NCBI RefSeq assembly: GCF_022230925.1
Contig: NZ_JAKKFH010000045.1
Span: 335,889-399,888, forward strand
DNA: 64,000 nucleotides
Source: Micromonospora alfalfae
GTDB taxonomy: Bacteria; Actinomycetota; Actinomycetes; Mycobacteriales; Micromonosporaceae
Reading direction: 5' to 3'
The notes beneath the pieces are model-generated. The model was not told where the DNA came from. It searched no databases and saw only the letters and a program-made list of their open reading frames with translations. Of the stretch, positions 8,573-17,106 are shown one piece after another. A program made the translations under genes and the position numbers. Numbering within the stretch: the first letter of the stretch is position 1; the number at the start of each line of letters is the position of its first letter.

Positions 8573-9100
8573 GTGCGGGAGTTGCTGACCGTCGGACACG
8601 GCGCTGCCGATCGGGGCCGGCTGGGAGAGTTGCTGACCGGGGCCGGGATCGCCCAGGTGGTGGACGTGCGGCGATACCCGGCCAGCCGCACCAACCCGGA
8701 CGTCCGCCGCGAGGAGCTCGAACGGTGGCTGCCCGAGTGGGGCGTCGACTACCGCTGGGAGCCGCGACTGGGCGGACGACGGCACGTCCCCGCCGGGAAA
8801 CCCGAGCCGGACACCTGGTGGACGGTCGCGGCGTTCCGGGCGTACGCCGCCCACACGCGGACGGCCGAGTTCGACGACGCGCTCGCCGAGGTGCTCGCCG
8901 GGGCGGATCGTCGGACCACCGCGGTCATGTGCAGCGAGAGCGTGTGGTGGCGCTGCCACCGCCGGCTGATCGCCGACGTCGCGACGCTGGGCAGCGGAGT
9001 CCCAGTGGCGCACCTGATGCCGGACGGCCGCCTCAGCCCGCACCGGCCGGCCGAGGGCGCCCGCCGACTGCCCGACGGCCACCTGCTGTGGGACGGCTGA
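8573..9100 (+). CDS. DUF488 family protein
   Basis: A 175-residue protein beginning VRELLTVGHG. The features TVGHGAADRGRLGELL, VVDVRRYPASRTNPDV and MCSESVWWRCHRRLIADV are those of DUF488, a family of small cytoplasmic proteins with conserved Cys and His residues (MC-x-E, C-H-R) of unknown biochemical role. The open frame extends back into the inverted repeat, so I place the start at the GTG at 8573 just before the conserved TVGHG; the ribosome-binding site is weak. It stands alone between the repeat and a convergent acetyltransferase gene. Confidence 0.85.
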   Translation: MRELLTVGHGAADRGRLGELLTGAGIAQVVDVRRYPASRTNPDVRREELERWLPEWGVDYRWEPRLGGRRHVPAGKPEPDTWWTVAAFRAYAAHTRTAEFDDALAEVLAGADRRTTAVMCSESVWWRCHRRLIADVATLGSGVPVAHLMPDGRLSPHRPAEGARRLPDGHLLWDG

Positions 9101-9101
9101 G

Positions 9102-9608
9102 TCACTCCACCAGGTCGTCGGCGAGCAGATCCATCAACAGGCCGTCGTGCCAGCGGCCGTCCGCGCCGCGCTCATAGCGGCGCAGCACCCCCACCGGGCG
9201 AAAACCAACCTTCGCGTACGCCCGGATGGCGGCGCTGTTCGCCGCGGCCGGGTCGATGGTGAAGCGGTGGTGGCCGTACTCGTCGATCAAATGTCGGGCC
9301 AGGGTGCGGATGGCGTCGCCGCCGAGGCCGGCGCCACGCTCCGCCGGGTCGAGGAAGACGTCCAGGCTGGCGTGCCGGTAGTCAGGGTCCGCCTCGGCGT
9401 ACCACTGGATCGCGCCGATCACCCGGCCGTCGTGCTCGATCGCGTACACGTGCAGGTCGTCGTCGGCGAGGTCGGCGCGCACGGAGTCGGCCAGGTCGTC
9501 GCCGCCCCGCCACCACCGGCGTACCTCCGGGTCGGCCCGGATCGCGGCGAGGGCCGGCACGTCCGCGACCGTCGCCGGTCGTAGTGTCACCACCCGCCCC
9601 CGCAGCAC
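9102..9608 (-). CDS. GNAT family N-acetyltransferase, AAC(6')-like
   Basis: A 168-residue acetyltransferase. The acetyl-CoA binding segment is DPAERGAGLGGDAIRTLARHL, and the block NSAAIRAYAKVGFRPVGVLRRYERG is the classic RimJ/aminoglycoside 6'-acetyltransferase C-terminal part. The WYAEADPDYRHASLDVFL segment is also typical of the AAC(6') type. Substrate cannot be deduced; chromosomal members often act on unknown amines or peptides. The GTG at 9608 lies 4 bases past the stop of bsaP, so it is likely cotranscribed with bioB-bsaP, although a link with biotin is not evident. Confidence 0.85.
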   Translation of the reverse strand: MLRGRVVTLRPATVADVPALAAIRADPEVRRWWRGGDDLADSVRADLADDDLHVYAIEHDGRVIGAIQWYAEADPDYRHASLDVFLDPAERGAGLGGDAIRTLARHLIDEYGHHRFTIDPAAANSAAIRAYAKVGFRPVGVLRRYERGADGRWHDGLLMDLLADDLVE

Positions 9609-9612
9609 CGGC

Positions 9613-9813
9613 TCAGCCCCGGATCTCGCCGTGCTCGACGCAGACCGCCGACCAGCCCACCGGCAGCACCTGCACCTTCATCCGGCGACGGCAGCGGTGG
9701 CAGAACCGGGGTGGCTCCAACTGGCGGGCCGACGCGCAGGCGGGGTGGGCGGTGGCCGTCGCCGACTCACCGCACCTGTCGCACCACGCTTGCGTAGTCG
9801 TCATTGTCGTCAC
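9613..9813 (-). CDS. bsaP: Biotin synthase auxiliary protein BsaP
   Basis: A 66-residue cysteine-rich protein with CDRC near the N-terminus, then FCHRCRRRMKVQVLPVGWSAVC and a terminal HG. These are the features of the small protein encoded beside bioB in actinobacteria and described in mycobacteria as a biotin synthase auxiliary iron-sulfur protein. It is thought to support repeated turnover by BioB. The GTG at 9813 overlaps the bioB stop as GTGA, indicating translational coupling; an internal ATG at 9804 is an alternative start. Confidence 0.85.
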   Translation of the reverse strand: MTTMTTTQAWCDRCGESATATAHPACASARQLEPPRFCHRCRRRMKVQVLPVGWSAVCVEHGEIRG

Positions 9814-10805
9814 AGCGTGGCGGAGAGCGCCTTGACCGGCATCTTCAACTCGTCCAGCAGCTCCAGGTCGGCTGTTGCCGGTCGACCCAGCGTGGTCAGG
9901 TAGTTGCCGACGATCACCGCGTTGATGCCGCCGAGCAGACCGTCACGGGTGCCGAGGTCGCCGAGGGTGATCTCGCGACCACCGGCGTACCGCAGGATGG
10001 TGCGCGGCATGGCCAGCCGGAACGCGGCGATGGCCCGCAGCGCGTCCTTGCCCTCCACGACCGGACGGTCACCGAGCGGGGTGCCGGGGCGCGGGTTGAG
10101 GAAGTTGAGCGGCACCTCGTGCGGGTTCAACTCGGCGAGCTGCGCGGCGAACTCGGCCCGCTGCTCGACGGTCTCACCGAGGCCGAGGATGCCACCGCAG
10201 CACACCTCCATGCCGGAGTCGCGCACCATCCGCAGGGTCTCCCAGCGCTCCTCCCACGAGTGCGTGGTGACCACGTTGGGGAAGTACGACTTGCAGGTTT
10301 CCAGATTGTGGTTGTAGCGGTGCACGCCCATGTCGACCAGGTCGTCGACCTGCTCCTTGGTGAGCATGCCCAGCGACGCGGCGACCTGGATGTCGACGGC
10401 CGCCTTGATGGCGGCGACGCCCTCGCGCATCTGCTTCATCAGCCGGGCGTCCGGACCGCGGACCGCAGCGACGATGCAGAACTCGGTCGCCCCGGTCGCG
10501 GCGGTCTGCTTCGCCGCCTCGACCAGCGACGGGATGTCCAGCCAGACCGAGCGCACCGGCGAGGTGAACAGGCCCGACTGCGAGCAGAAGTGGCAGTCTT
10601 CCGGGCAGCCGCCGGTCTTGAGCGAGACGATTCCCTCGACCTCGACCTCCGGGCCGCACCAGCGCATCCGCACGTCGTGAGCGAGCTGGAGGGCGGCGGG
10701 CAGGTGCTCGTCGGGCAGGTTCAGCACGGCGAGGATGCCGGCCTGATCGAGGCCGACACCGTCACCCAGGACCTGGGTCCGGGCCTGGTCGAGGATCTCT
10801 GGCAT
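9810..10805 (-). CDS. bioB: Biotin synthase
   Basis: A 331-residue radical SAM enzyme that inserts sulfur into dethiobiotin, the last step of biotin synthesis. The radical SAM cluster ligands are Cys67, Cys71 and Cys74 in GGCPEDCHFCSQSG. The conserved YNHNLET, GLGET and PLNFLNPRPGTPL blocks are all present. It heads a leftward unit with bsaP and a GNAT gene and faces bioF-bioD across about 200 bases of divergent promoter region. I see no BirA-type operator in that gap. Confidence 0.98.
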   Translation of the reverse strand: MPEILDQARTQVLGDGVGLDQAGILAVLNLPDEHLPAALQLAHDVRMRWCGPEVEVEGIVSLKTGGCPEDCHFCSQSGLFTSPVRSVWLDIPSLVEAAKQTAATGATEFCIVAAVRGPDARLMKQMREGVAAIKAAVDIQVAASLGMLTKEQVDDLVDMGVHRYNHNLETCKSYFPNVVTTHSWEERWETLRMVRDSGMEVCCGGILGLGETVEQRAEFAAQLAELNPHEVPLNFLNPRPGTPLGDRPVVEGKDALRAIAAFRLAMPRTILRYAGGREITLGDLGTRDGLLGGINAVIVGNYLTTLGRPATADLELLDELKMPVKALSATL

Positions 10806-11009
10806 GGCTCGTACCCTACTAGGCCTGTGCCAAAGCCCCGGGCCGGCCAGGGGCTTCGAAACAGGCCCTGGACCACCCGATCAGCCCGAACGCCCTGGCA
10901 GCTCGTGGACAGCTCGCACCGAGTGGAATCGTCGGGCCGGTGGCGGCGGGTGGTAATTTCGCCCGGCGGGTGTCGGGCTGACCGGCACGCACAGCGGGGG
11001 AGGGTGACG

Positions 11010-12146
11010 GTGGCGGACTGGCTGGCGGCGCTCGACCGCCGCGCGGAGCTGCGGGCGAAGGCCGGGCTCACCAGGCGACTGCATCCGCGTCCGGCCGACG
11101 ATCAGATGACCGATCTGGCCGGCAACGACTACCTCGGCCTGGCCACCCACCCGGACGTCATCGTCGCGGCCACGGCGGCCCTGTCGGCGTACGGGCTGGG
11201 GGCTACCGGGTCGCGACTGGTCCGGGGCTCCACCGACGCGCACCGGGCGCTGGAGGAGGACCTGGCCCGCTGGCTGGGCACCGACGGCGCTCTGGTCTTC
11301 TCCTCCGGCTACCTGGCCAACCTCGGCGCGCTGCGGGCGCTCGTCCAACCTCGGACGCTGCTCGTCTCCGACGCGCACAACCACGCGTCGCTGATCGACG
11401 GCTGCCGCATCTCCGGTGCGGAGACGGTGGTCACCCCGCACGCCGATGTCGATGCGGTAGCCGCCGCGCTCGCTGCCGCTCCCGGCCGCCCGGCGGTGGT
11501 GGTGACGGAGTCGGTCTTCTCGGTCGACGGTGATCTCGCCCCGCTGGCTCGGCTGCACGCCGTGGCCCGCCGTCACGGCGCGCTGCTGCTGGTCGACGAT
11601 GCGCACGCGCTGGGACTGACCGGCCCGGCCGGCGCGGGCGCGGTGGCGGCCACCGGGCTGGCCGGCGAGCCGGACGTGGTGGTCACCGCCACCCTGTCCA
11701 AGGCGCTCGGTGGCGCGGGTGGCGTTGTCGCCGGCCCGGCCGAGTTCGTCAGGCATCTGGTCGAGACCGGGCGCACGTTCATCTTCGACACGGCACTGCC
11801 GCCGGCGGTCGCCGCCGGTGTGCACGCCGCGCTGCGGCTCGCCCAGGCCGGCGACGACCTGCGCGCCGAACTCTCCGACCGGGTGGGACTGGCTGTGGGT
11901 CGACTGCGGTCGGCCGGGCTGACCGTCTCCGCCCCGGACGCGGCGGTGATCTCGGTGACGGCCCCGGGGCCGGAGGCGGCGACCGCGTGGGCGGCGGACT
12001 GCCGGGACCGGGGCGTCGCGGTGGGCTGTTTCCGGCCACCATCCACCCCGGACAGCCGCTCCCGCCTGCGCCTGACGGTGAGCGCGGGGGTGCCCCGGAG
12101 GGCGTTCGAGCGGGCGCTGGACGTCATCGTGGACACCGCGCCGTGA
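11010..12146 (+). CDS. bioF: 8-amino-7-oxononanoate synthase
   Basis: A 378-residue PLP enzyme of the alpha-oxoamine synthase family that condenses pimeloyl-ACP/CoA with alanine in biotin synthesis. Landmarks are GNDYLGL, GSRLVRGST, the PLP-contacting DDAHALG and the Schiff-base Lys231 in TLSKALGG. The start is taken at GTG 11010, which is about 6 bases from a GGGGGAGGG ribosome-binding site; GTG 11004 is in frame but too close to it. The frame stays open far upstream but crosses bioB on the other strand. Followed 55 bases later by bioD. Confidence 0.93.
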   Translation: MADWLAALDRRAELRAKAGLTRRLHPRPADDQMTDLAGNDYLGLATHPDVIVAATAALSAYGLGATGSRLVRGSTDAHRALEEDLARWLGTDGALVFSSGYLANLGALRALVQPRTLLVSDAHNHASLIDGCRISGAETVVTPHADVDAVAAALAAAPGRPAVVVTESVFSVDGDLAPLARLHAVARRHGALLLVDDAHALGLTGPAGAGAVAATGLAGEPDVVVTATLSKALGGAGGVVAGPAEFVRHLVETGRTFIFDTALPPAVAAGVHAALRLAQAGDDLRAELSDRVGLAVGRLRSAGLTVSAPDAAVISVTAPGPEAATAWAADCRDRGVAVGCFRPPSTPDSRSRLRLTVSAGVPRRAFERALDVIVDTAP

Positions 12147-12201
12147 GCGCGCGGAGCGAGCCGGCTCGGCGAGCCCCGCAGTCGCGAACCCAGGGGGCGT
12201 C

Positions 12202-12927
12202 ATGACCGGGTGGGCGGGGTCGGTGCTGGTTACCGGAACGGACACCGAGGTCGGCAAGACGGTGGTGACAGCGGCGATCGCGGCCGCCGCGCAGGCCGCC
12301 GGGCTGCGGGTGGCGGTGGTCAAACCGGGTCAGACCGGTACGGCCGGCGGTGAGCCCGGCGACGTGGACGCGGTGAACCGGCTGGCTGCGCCGCTGACCG
12401 GTCGGACCCTTGCCAGCTACCCGGATCCGCTCGCCCCGTTGGCCGCAGCGCGGGTGGCCGACCTGCCGCCGCTGGAGTTGTACACGGCGGTGGACGCCGT
12501 CCGCGCGGAGGCCGACAAGCACGACCTCGTGCTGATCGAGGGCGCGGGCGGGTTGCTGGTTCCGATGGGGCTGCGGCCGTCGGGGGAGCCGTGGACGATG
12601 GCCGACCTGGCGGTGTCGCTCGGCGCGCCCGCTGTGGTGGTCGCCCGCGCCGGGTTGGGCACGCTCAACCACACCGCGTTGACCCTGGAGGCACTGGACC
12701 GTAGGGCGGTGCCGGCCGGTGTGGTGATCGGCGCCTGGCCGGCCCGGCCGGAGTTGGTGCACTGGACGAACCTCACCGATCTGGTGCCGAACCTTCTCGG
12801 CGCGCTGCCCGACGGCGCGGGCGCGATGGACCCGGGTGTGTTCCGGCGGTCCGCGCCGGGTTGGCTCACCCCGGCCCTGCACGGTGTGCTCGACGACTGG
12901 CGGGTCTGGGCCGAGGAGAGCGGCTGA
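12202..12927 (+). CDS. bioD: ATP-dependent dethiobiotin synthetase
   Basis: A 241-residue cytoplasmic enzyme that closes the ureido ring of dethiobiotin from 7,8-diaminopelargonate, CO2 and ATP. The P-loop is GTDTEVGKT (residues about 11-19), the substrate lysine region is VVKPGQTG, and IEGAGGLLVPM is the second nucleotide motif. It follows bioF in the same direction. No bioA gene is present here, so the diaminopelargonate aminotransferase must be elsewhere. Confidence 0.96.
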   Translation: MTGWAGSVLVTGTDTEVGKTVVTAAIAAAAQAAGLRVAVVKPGQTGTAGGEPGDVDAVNRLAAPLTGRTLASYPDPLAPLAAARVADLPPLELYTAVDAVRAEADKHDLVLIEGAGGLLVPMGLRPSGEPWTMADLAVSLGAPAVVVARAGLGTLNHTALTLEALDRRAVPAGVVIGAWPARPELVHWTNLTDLVPNLLGALPDGAGAMDPGVFRRSAPGWLTPALHGVLDDWRVWAEESG

Positions 12928-12930
12928 ACA

Positions 12931-12946
12931 CCTGACTTTCGTCGGT
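12931..12946 (+). promoter_or_regulatory. Candidate response-regulator box upstream of kinase gene
   Basis: CCTGACTTTCGTCGGT contains TGAC-N4-GTC and is nearly the same as the perfect palindrome at 17076-17091 upstream of the ABC exporter operon. Its centre lies 43.5 bases before the GTG at 12982. A TAGCCT -10-like box at 12969-12974 would give a start of transcription at about the GTG, so the site would occupy the classic activator position. Confidence 0.6.
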
Positions 12947-12981
12947 GTCCGCGCAGGTCGGGCGTCGGTAGCCTGACCGCC

Positions 12982-14553
12982 GTGCGGATCCTCGACTTCC
13001 CGTCGCCGGGCTGGCTGCACCGGCGGCGTCGCCTGCTGCTGGACGTGCTGCTCTGGGCGGTGGTGGCCGCCCCGATCGGCTACGCCGACGCCAACCCGCC
13101 CTATTCGCGGTACACGGTGCCGCTTCTGGTCGGCAAGCTGCTGGTGCTCGGCGCGGCGGTGGTGGCGGGTCGACGTCAGCCGTTGGTCGCCCCGGTGCTG
13201 GCGGTGCTCGGGTCGTTGGTCGATGGCAACTTTATGTTCGCGATTCCGGTCTTCAGCTATCTCGCCGGGCGGCGTAGCGCCACCGCGGGTCCGGCGATCA
13301 TGGTCTTCGTGCTGATCGTGGCCGGTGGCACGGCGCTCAACCTGGGGCTGCTCGGCGCCGGCGCGGCCACCTGGTTCCTGCTCGCCTCGGTGCTGCTCTT
13401 CGCCGCCGTGTTCCCCTGGTTGGTCGGCCGGTACCGCCGCCAGCAGCAGGAGTTGACCGACGCGGGTCGCCGGCACGTCGACGCGCTGACCCGCGAGCAG
13501 CGGGGCACCGCCGAGCGGACCCGATTGCGCGAGCGGGCTCGGATCGCCGGGGAGATGCACGACTCGCTCGGTCACGACCTCAGCCTGATCGCGTTGCGCG
13601 CCGCCGCCCTGGAGGTCGCCGCCGACCTGGACGACCGCCATCGGGCCGCGGCAGGGGAGTTGCGGGCCAGCGTCTCCGCCGCCACCGAGCGACTCCACGA
13701 GATCATCGGGGTGCTCCGCGAGGAGGCTGGCGCGTCGCTGCGTCCGAGCGGGGAGACCGTGGCCGACCTGGTCGACGGCGCCCGGGAGGCCGGGATGGCG
13801 GTACGGCTGGACACTGCCCCGGTGGTCGCGGACCTACCGCCGATGACCGGGCACGCGGCGCACCGGATCGTCCGGGAGGCGCTGACCAACGCGGCCCGGT
13901 ACGCGCCGGGCGCCCCGGTCGACGTGCGCCTCACCCGCGACGGTGACCGGGTCGAGGTGACAGTCGTCAACGACGCGCCGCCGGCCGGGCCGCTGCCCGC
14001 CCCACCGTCGCAGGGCAGTGGGCTGCTCGCCCTCGCCGAGCGGGTCCGCCTCGCCGGCGGGACGCTCGACGCCGGCCACCGGGCCGACGGCGGGTTCGCG
14101 GTACGGGCGGTGTTGCCGGCCACCGCGGCACCGCCGGAGCCGATCGGGTCGGCGGCCGAGGCCGGGCTCGCGTCCTGGTCCGACGAGCGACAGGGTCCGG
14201 CGGAGCGGCCGGTGGACGCCGAGCGGCGGCTGCACGACGCCCGGCGGCGGGTCCGACGCAGCCTGCTGGTGGCGCTCGTCGCCCCGGTCGGTTTCGCAGT
14301 GGTGCTCTCGTTCGTCTACTACCCGGTGGCGACCGCCGGGACGGTGCTGGACCGGGCCACCTTCGACCAGTTGCGTGTCGGCGCGGCCCGGTCGGAGCTG
14401 GTCGGGCTGCCCCGGCGGCAGTTGGAACGCACAGCGGCGGTCGACCTGGCCGGCTGCGAGTACTACACCGACGGTAACTTTCCCCTCGCCGCGCCGACCT
14501 GGCGGCTCTGTTTCACCGACGGCCGGCTGGTCAGCAAGGAGTGGATCGCCTAG
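12982..14553 (+). CDS. Sensor histidine kinase with C-terminal membrane-anchored extension
   Basis: A 523-residue NarL/DesK-type kinase. Four or so hydrophobic segments lie in residues 18-150. The HisKA_3 region carries the phosphoacceptor His193 in GEMHDSLGHDLSLIAL, followed by a HATPase domain (EALTNAARYAPGAPV, GSGLLALAERVRLAGG). Unusually, a further hydrophobic helix at about 427-450 is followed by some 70 residues (FDQLRVGAARSELVGLPRRQ, then CEYY and RLCFTDG) that resemble a BamE/SmpA-like domain. This puts an extra domain beyond the catalytic core. The response regulator starts at its stop codon. The candidate TGAC-N4-GTC site just upstream suggests autoregulation. Confidence 0.9.
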   Translation: MRILDFPSPGWLHRRRRLLLDVLLWAVVAAPIGYADANPPYSRYTVPLLVGKLLVLGAAVVAGRRQPLVAPVLAVLGSLVDGNFMFAIPVFSYLAGRRSATAGPAIMVFVLIVAGGTALNLGLLGAGAATWFLLASVLLFAAVFPWLVGRYRRQQQELTDAGRRHVDALTREQRGTAERTRLRERARIAGEMHDSLGHDLSLIALRAAALEVAADLDDRHRAAAGELRASVSAATERLHEIIGVLREEAGASLRPSGETVADLVDGAREAGMAVRLDTAPVVADLPPMTGHAAHRIVREALTNAARYAPGAPVDVRLTRDGDRVEVTVVNDAPPAGPLPAPPSQGSGLLALAERVRLAGGTLDAGHRADGGFAVRAVLPATAAPPEPIGSAAEAGLASWSDERQGPAERPVDAERRLHDARRRVRRSLLVALVAPVGFAVVLSFVYYPVATAGTVLDRATFDQLRVGAARSELVGLPRRQLERTAAVDLAGCEYYTDGNFPLAAPTWRLCFTDGRLVSKEWIA

Positions 14554-15230
14554 TGGACACCGACACGACGGGGACACCGCCGATCCGGGTGGTACTGGCC
14601 GACGACGAGGCGATGATCCGGGCCGGCGTCCGGGCCATCCTCGCCAGCGACCCGGGCATCGAGGTGGTCGCCGAGGCCGGCGACGGGCACGCGGCGGTGG
14701 AGTTGGTCCGGGCCCACCGACCCCGGGTCGCGCTGCTGGACATCCGGATGCCGCGGCTGGACGGGTTGGCCGCCGCCGCCGAGATCCGCCGGATCGTGCC
14801 GGACACCGCGACCATCATGCTGACAACGTTCGGCGAGGACGACCACGTGGCCCGGGCGCTCGGGCACGGTGCCAGCGGGTTCCTGCTCAAGGCCGGCGAC
14901 CCGCGTGAGCTGATCGCCGGTGTGCACGCGGTCGCCGACGGTGGGGCGTACCTGTCGCCGAGGGTGGCCCGTCGGGTGATCGAGCTGGGGGCCGACCGGT
15001 TGGCCCGTCGACCCGCCGCCCGGGACCGTGCGGCCGGGCTGACCGAGCGGGAACGGGAGGTGCTGGCCCTGGTCGGGGCGGGCCTCTCCAATGCCGAGAT
15101 CGCCCGCCGGCTGCACCTCGTGGAGGGCACCGTGAAGAGTTACCTGACCAGCATCTTCACCCGGCTGGACGTCCGCAACCGGGTGCAGGCGGCGATCCTG
15201 GCGTACGAGGCGGGATTGGTCGACGGCTGA
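14553..15230 (+). CDS. NarL/LuxR-family response regulator
   Basis: A 225-residue DNA-binding regulator. The receiver domain begins IRVVLADDEAMIRAG and has the phosphoaspartate in LLDIRMPRLDG; the LuxR HTH is LTEREREVLALVGAGLSNAEIARRL followed by VEGTVKSYL. It is the partner of the kinase at 12982-14553, whose stop overlaps this gene's GTG start (TAGTG). Its likely targets are the kinase gene itself and the ABC exporter at 15267-17017, based on the shared palindromic site. A strong hairpin follows the stop. Confidence 0.94.
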   Translation: MDTDTTGTPPIRVVLADDEAMIRAGVRAILASDPGIEVVAEAGDGHAAVELVRAHRPRVALLDIRMPRLDGLAAAAEIRRIVPDTATIMLTTFGEDDHVARALGHGASGFLLKAGDPRELIAGVHAVADGGAYLSPRVARRVIELGADRLARRPAARDRAAGLTEREREVLALVGAGLSNAEIARRLHLVEGTVKSYLTSIFTRLDVRNRVQAAILAYEAGLVDG

Positions 15231-15254
15231 GCGGGGGCCGGGTGGCCCCCGCTC
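15229..15254. terminator. Bidirectional terminator hairpin
   Basis: An 11-bp perfect stem (GAGCGGGGGCC / GGCCCCCGCTC) with a GGGT loop overlaps the regulator stop and separates it from the convergent ABC permease gene. No U-run follows, as is common in high-GC actinobacteria. Confidence 0.75.
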
Positions 15255-15266
15255 AACCTGCACCTA

Positions 15267-16088
15267 CTACGCGTCGCGGCGGCGCAGGGCGACTCGGCCC
15301 AGCAGTAGCGCGGCGGCGGCCCACCCGGCGAGCAGGAGCAGCCCGCCCAATGGCGGGTACGGCTCGGTGTCGCCGGCCAGGAAGTGCCCGCCGGCCACAC
15401 CGGGGAACACGTCGGCGATCCGGTTCAGCACCTCGATGTCCGGCTCCTGTAGGGACAGCGGCACGATCATCAGGGTGGCGAGGAGCACGACGATGGTGAG
15501 CACCGCGCTGCGGAGCGCGGCACCGAGGCCCAGCGCGAGCACGCCGATCAGCGCCAGGTAGGTCGCCACCGCCACGATGTCGCCGATCGTGTCGATGACC
15601 GGAGCGCTGCCCCACTCGCCGAGCACCGGCCGGGCGACCAGGACACCGACGACGCCGAGCGGCAGCCCGAGCGCGAAGGTCACCGCCCCGGTGACGGCGG
15701 CCTTGGCCAGCAGCACCCGACCGCGCGACGGGGTGCACTGCAACGTCGTGCGGATGGTGCCACTGGTGAACTCGGCGGTGATCGCCAGCAGGCCCAACGC
15801 CAGCACCACGTACTGGGTCAGCTCGACCGAGTCGATCAGCACGCTGCCGACGGTGACGACGCCGGCGTCGTCGGCCGGGTCGTCGTTGGTGTTGCCGTTG
15901 GCGACGTAGATGGCCAGTTGGCCGGCGCTCGCCGCCATCACCACCAGGCCGGCCAGCGCCGTCCACCAGGTGCTCCGGACCGAGGCGAGCTTGGTCCACT
16001 CGGCGGCCACCGCACCCCGGAAGGCGGCCGCCGCACCGGCGGCCGGCGCGATGGCGGGGCGGGTGCCCGTGTCGGTCTGCGTGCTCAT
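15267..16088 (-). CDS. ABC-2 type transporter permease
   Basis: A 273-residue membrane protein with about six transmembrane segments. The N-terminal RGAVAAEWTKLASVRSTWW and the following TSGTIRTTLQCTPSRGRVLLAK are characteristic of ABC-2 permeases paired with DrrA-like ATPases in actinobacterial exporters. The substrate, perhaps a peptide or lipid-active compound, cannot be predicted. Its ATG overlaps the ATPase stop as ATGA, so the two are translationally coupled. The adjacent two-component system likely controls it. Confidence 0.9.
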   Translation of the reverse strand: MSTQTDTGTRPAIAPAAGAAAAFRGAVAAEWTKLASVRSTWWTALAGLVVMAASAGQLAIYVANGNTNDDPADDAGVVTVGSVLIDSVELTQYVVLALGLLAITAEFTSGTIRTTLQCTPSRGRVLLAKAAVTGAVTFALGLPLGVVGVLVARPVLGEWGSAPVIDTIGDIVAVATYLALIGVLALGLGAALRSAVLTIVVLLATLMIVPLSLQEPDIEVLNRIADVFPGVAGGHFLAGDTEPYPPLGGLLLLAGWAAAALLLGRVALRRRDA

Positions 16089-17017
16089 CGGTGCCCACCT
16101 TCGATCGGGCCGCCCGCGTACTCGACGCTGTCGGCGGTCAGCTCCATGAACGCCTGCTCCAGCGACGCGGCGTGTGCGCTCAGCTCGTGCAGTCGTACCC
16201 CCAGTTCGTGGGCCAGGTCGCCGACCTGGTCGGCGGTGGCGCCGACGACGGTCAGCTCGTTCCGGTCCGCCGCCTCCACTGTCGCGCCGGCGGCGGTGAG
16301 GCGCGCGGCGAGCGCGGCCAGTCCGTCCGGGTGTGGGCTGCGGACCCGGACCGCGACGGTGCTGCGGGCGATCACCTCGCCGATCGGCTCGTCGGCGAGC
16401 AGTCGCCCCCGGCCGATCACCACGAGCTGGTCGGCGGTGAGCTGCATCTCGCTCATCAGGTGGCTGGACACGAAGATCGTCCGCCCCTCGTCGGCCAGTG
16501 AGCGCATCAGCTGCCGCACCCAGCGCACCCCGTCCGGGTCGAGTCCGTTCACCGGCTCGTCGAACATCAGCACCGGTGGGTCGCCGAGCAGCGCGCCGGC
16601 GATGCCGAGCCGTTGGCCCATGCCGAGCGAGAGCGTCCGCCCCGGCTTGGCGGCGGCCCGCCCGTCCAGCCCGACGGTGTCCAACACCTCGTCGACCCGG
16701 CGGGTCGGGATGCCGTTGCTGTGCGCCATGGCCCCCAGGTGCGCCCGGCCGGACCGGGCCGGGTGGATGGCCCGGGCGTCGAGCAGCGCGCCCACCTCGT
16801 GCAGCGGCCGGCGCAACTCCCGGTACGCGCGCCCGCCCACCAGGGCCTGCCCGGCGGTCGGACGGTCCAGCCCGAGGATCATCCGCATGGTGGTGGACTT
16901 GCCGGCGCCGTTGGGGCCGAGAAAGCCGGTGACCCGGCCGGGCGCGATGTCGACTGTCAACGCGTCGACCGCGACGGTCGACCCGAACCGTTTCGTCAAC
17001 CCACGTAATGTGATCAT
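16085..17017 (-). CDS. ABC transporter ATP-binding protein
   Basis: A 310-residue ATPase. Walker A is GPNGAGKSTT, the signature is LSLGMGQRL, Walker B plus D-loop is LMFDEPVNGLDP, and the H-loop is SSHLMSEM. The C-terminal 90 residues form the DrrA-type accessory region. It energises the permease encoded immediately downstream. A TAGCGT -10-like box ends 6 bases before the ATG, so translation may start at the 5' end of the mRNA. The palindrome at 17076-17091 lies upstream. Confidence 0.94.
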   Translation of the reverse strand: MITLRGLTKRFGSTVAVDALTVDIAPGRVTGFLGPNGAGKSTTMRMILGLDRPTAGQALVGGRAYRELRRPLHEVGALLDARAIHPARSGRAHLGAMAHSNGIPTRRVDEVLDTVGLDGRAAAKPGRTLSLGMGQRLGIAGALLGDPPVLMFDEPVNGLDPDGVRWVRQLMRSLADEGRTIFVSSHLMSEMQLTADQLVVIGRGRLLADEPIGEVIARSTVAVRVRSPHPDGLAALAARLTAAGATVEAADRNELTVVGATADQVGDLAHELGVRLHELSAHAASLEQAFMELTADSVEYAGGPIEGGHR

Positions 17018-17075
17018 GCGCTGACGCTAGGCGAGCGAGCTGCCGCGCCGCCGCGCCCGAACGGCACCACCCACC

Positions 17076-17091
17076 CCTGACTTTCGTCAGG
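17076..17091 (-). promoter_or_regulatory. Palindromic response-regulator box upstream of ABC operon
   Basis: CCTGAC-TTTC-GTCAGG is a perfect 6-bp inverted repeat with a 4-base spacer, centred 66.5 bases before the ATPase start. A near copy precedes the kinase gene at 12931-12946. LuxR-type regulators such as DesR bind sites of this form. It also falls 16 bases beyond the stop of the deacetylase gene, in a gap with no other feature. Confidence 0.65.
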
Positions 17092-17106
17092 TCGGTGGCG
17101 GGCTGA

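Noticed and set aside
9804..11009. Upstream extension of the bioF frame across bioB
   Set aside because: It runs antisense to biotin synthase; the GTG at 11010 with a strong ribosome-binding site gives a full-length bioF.
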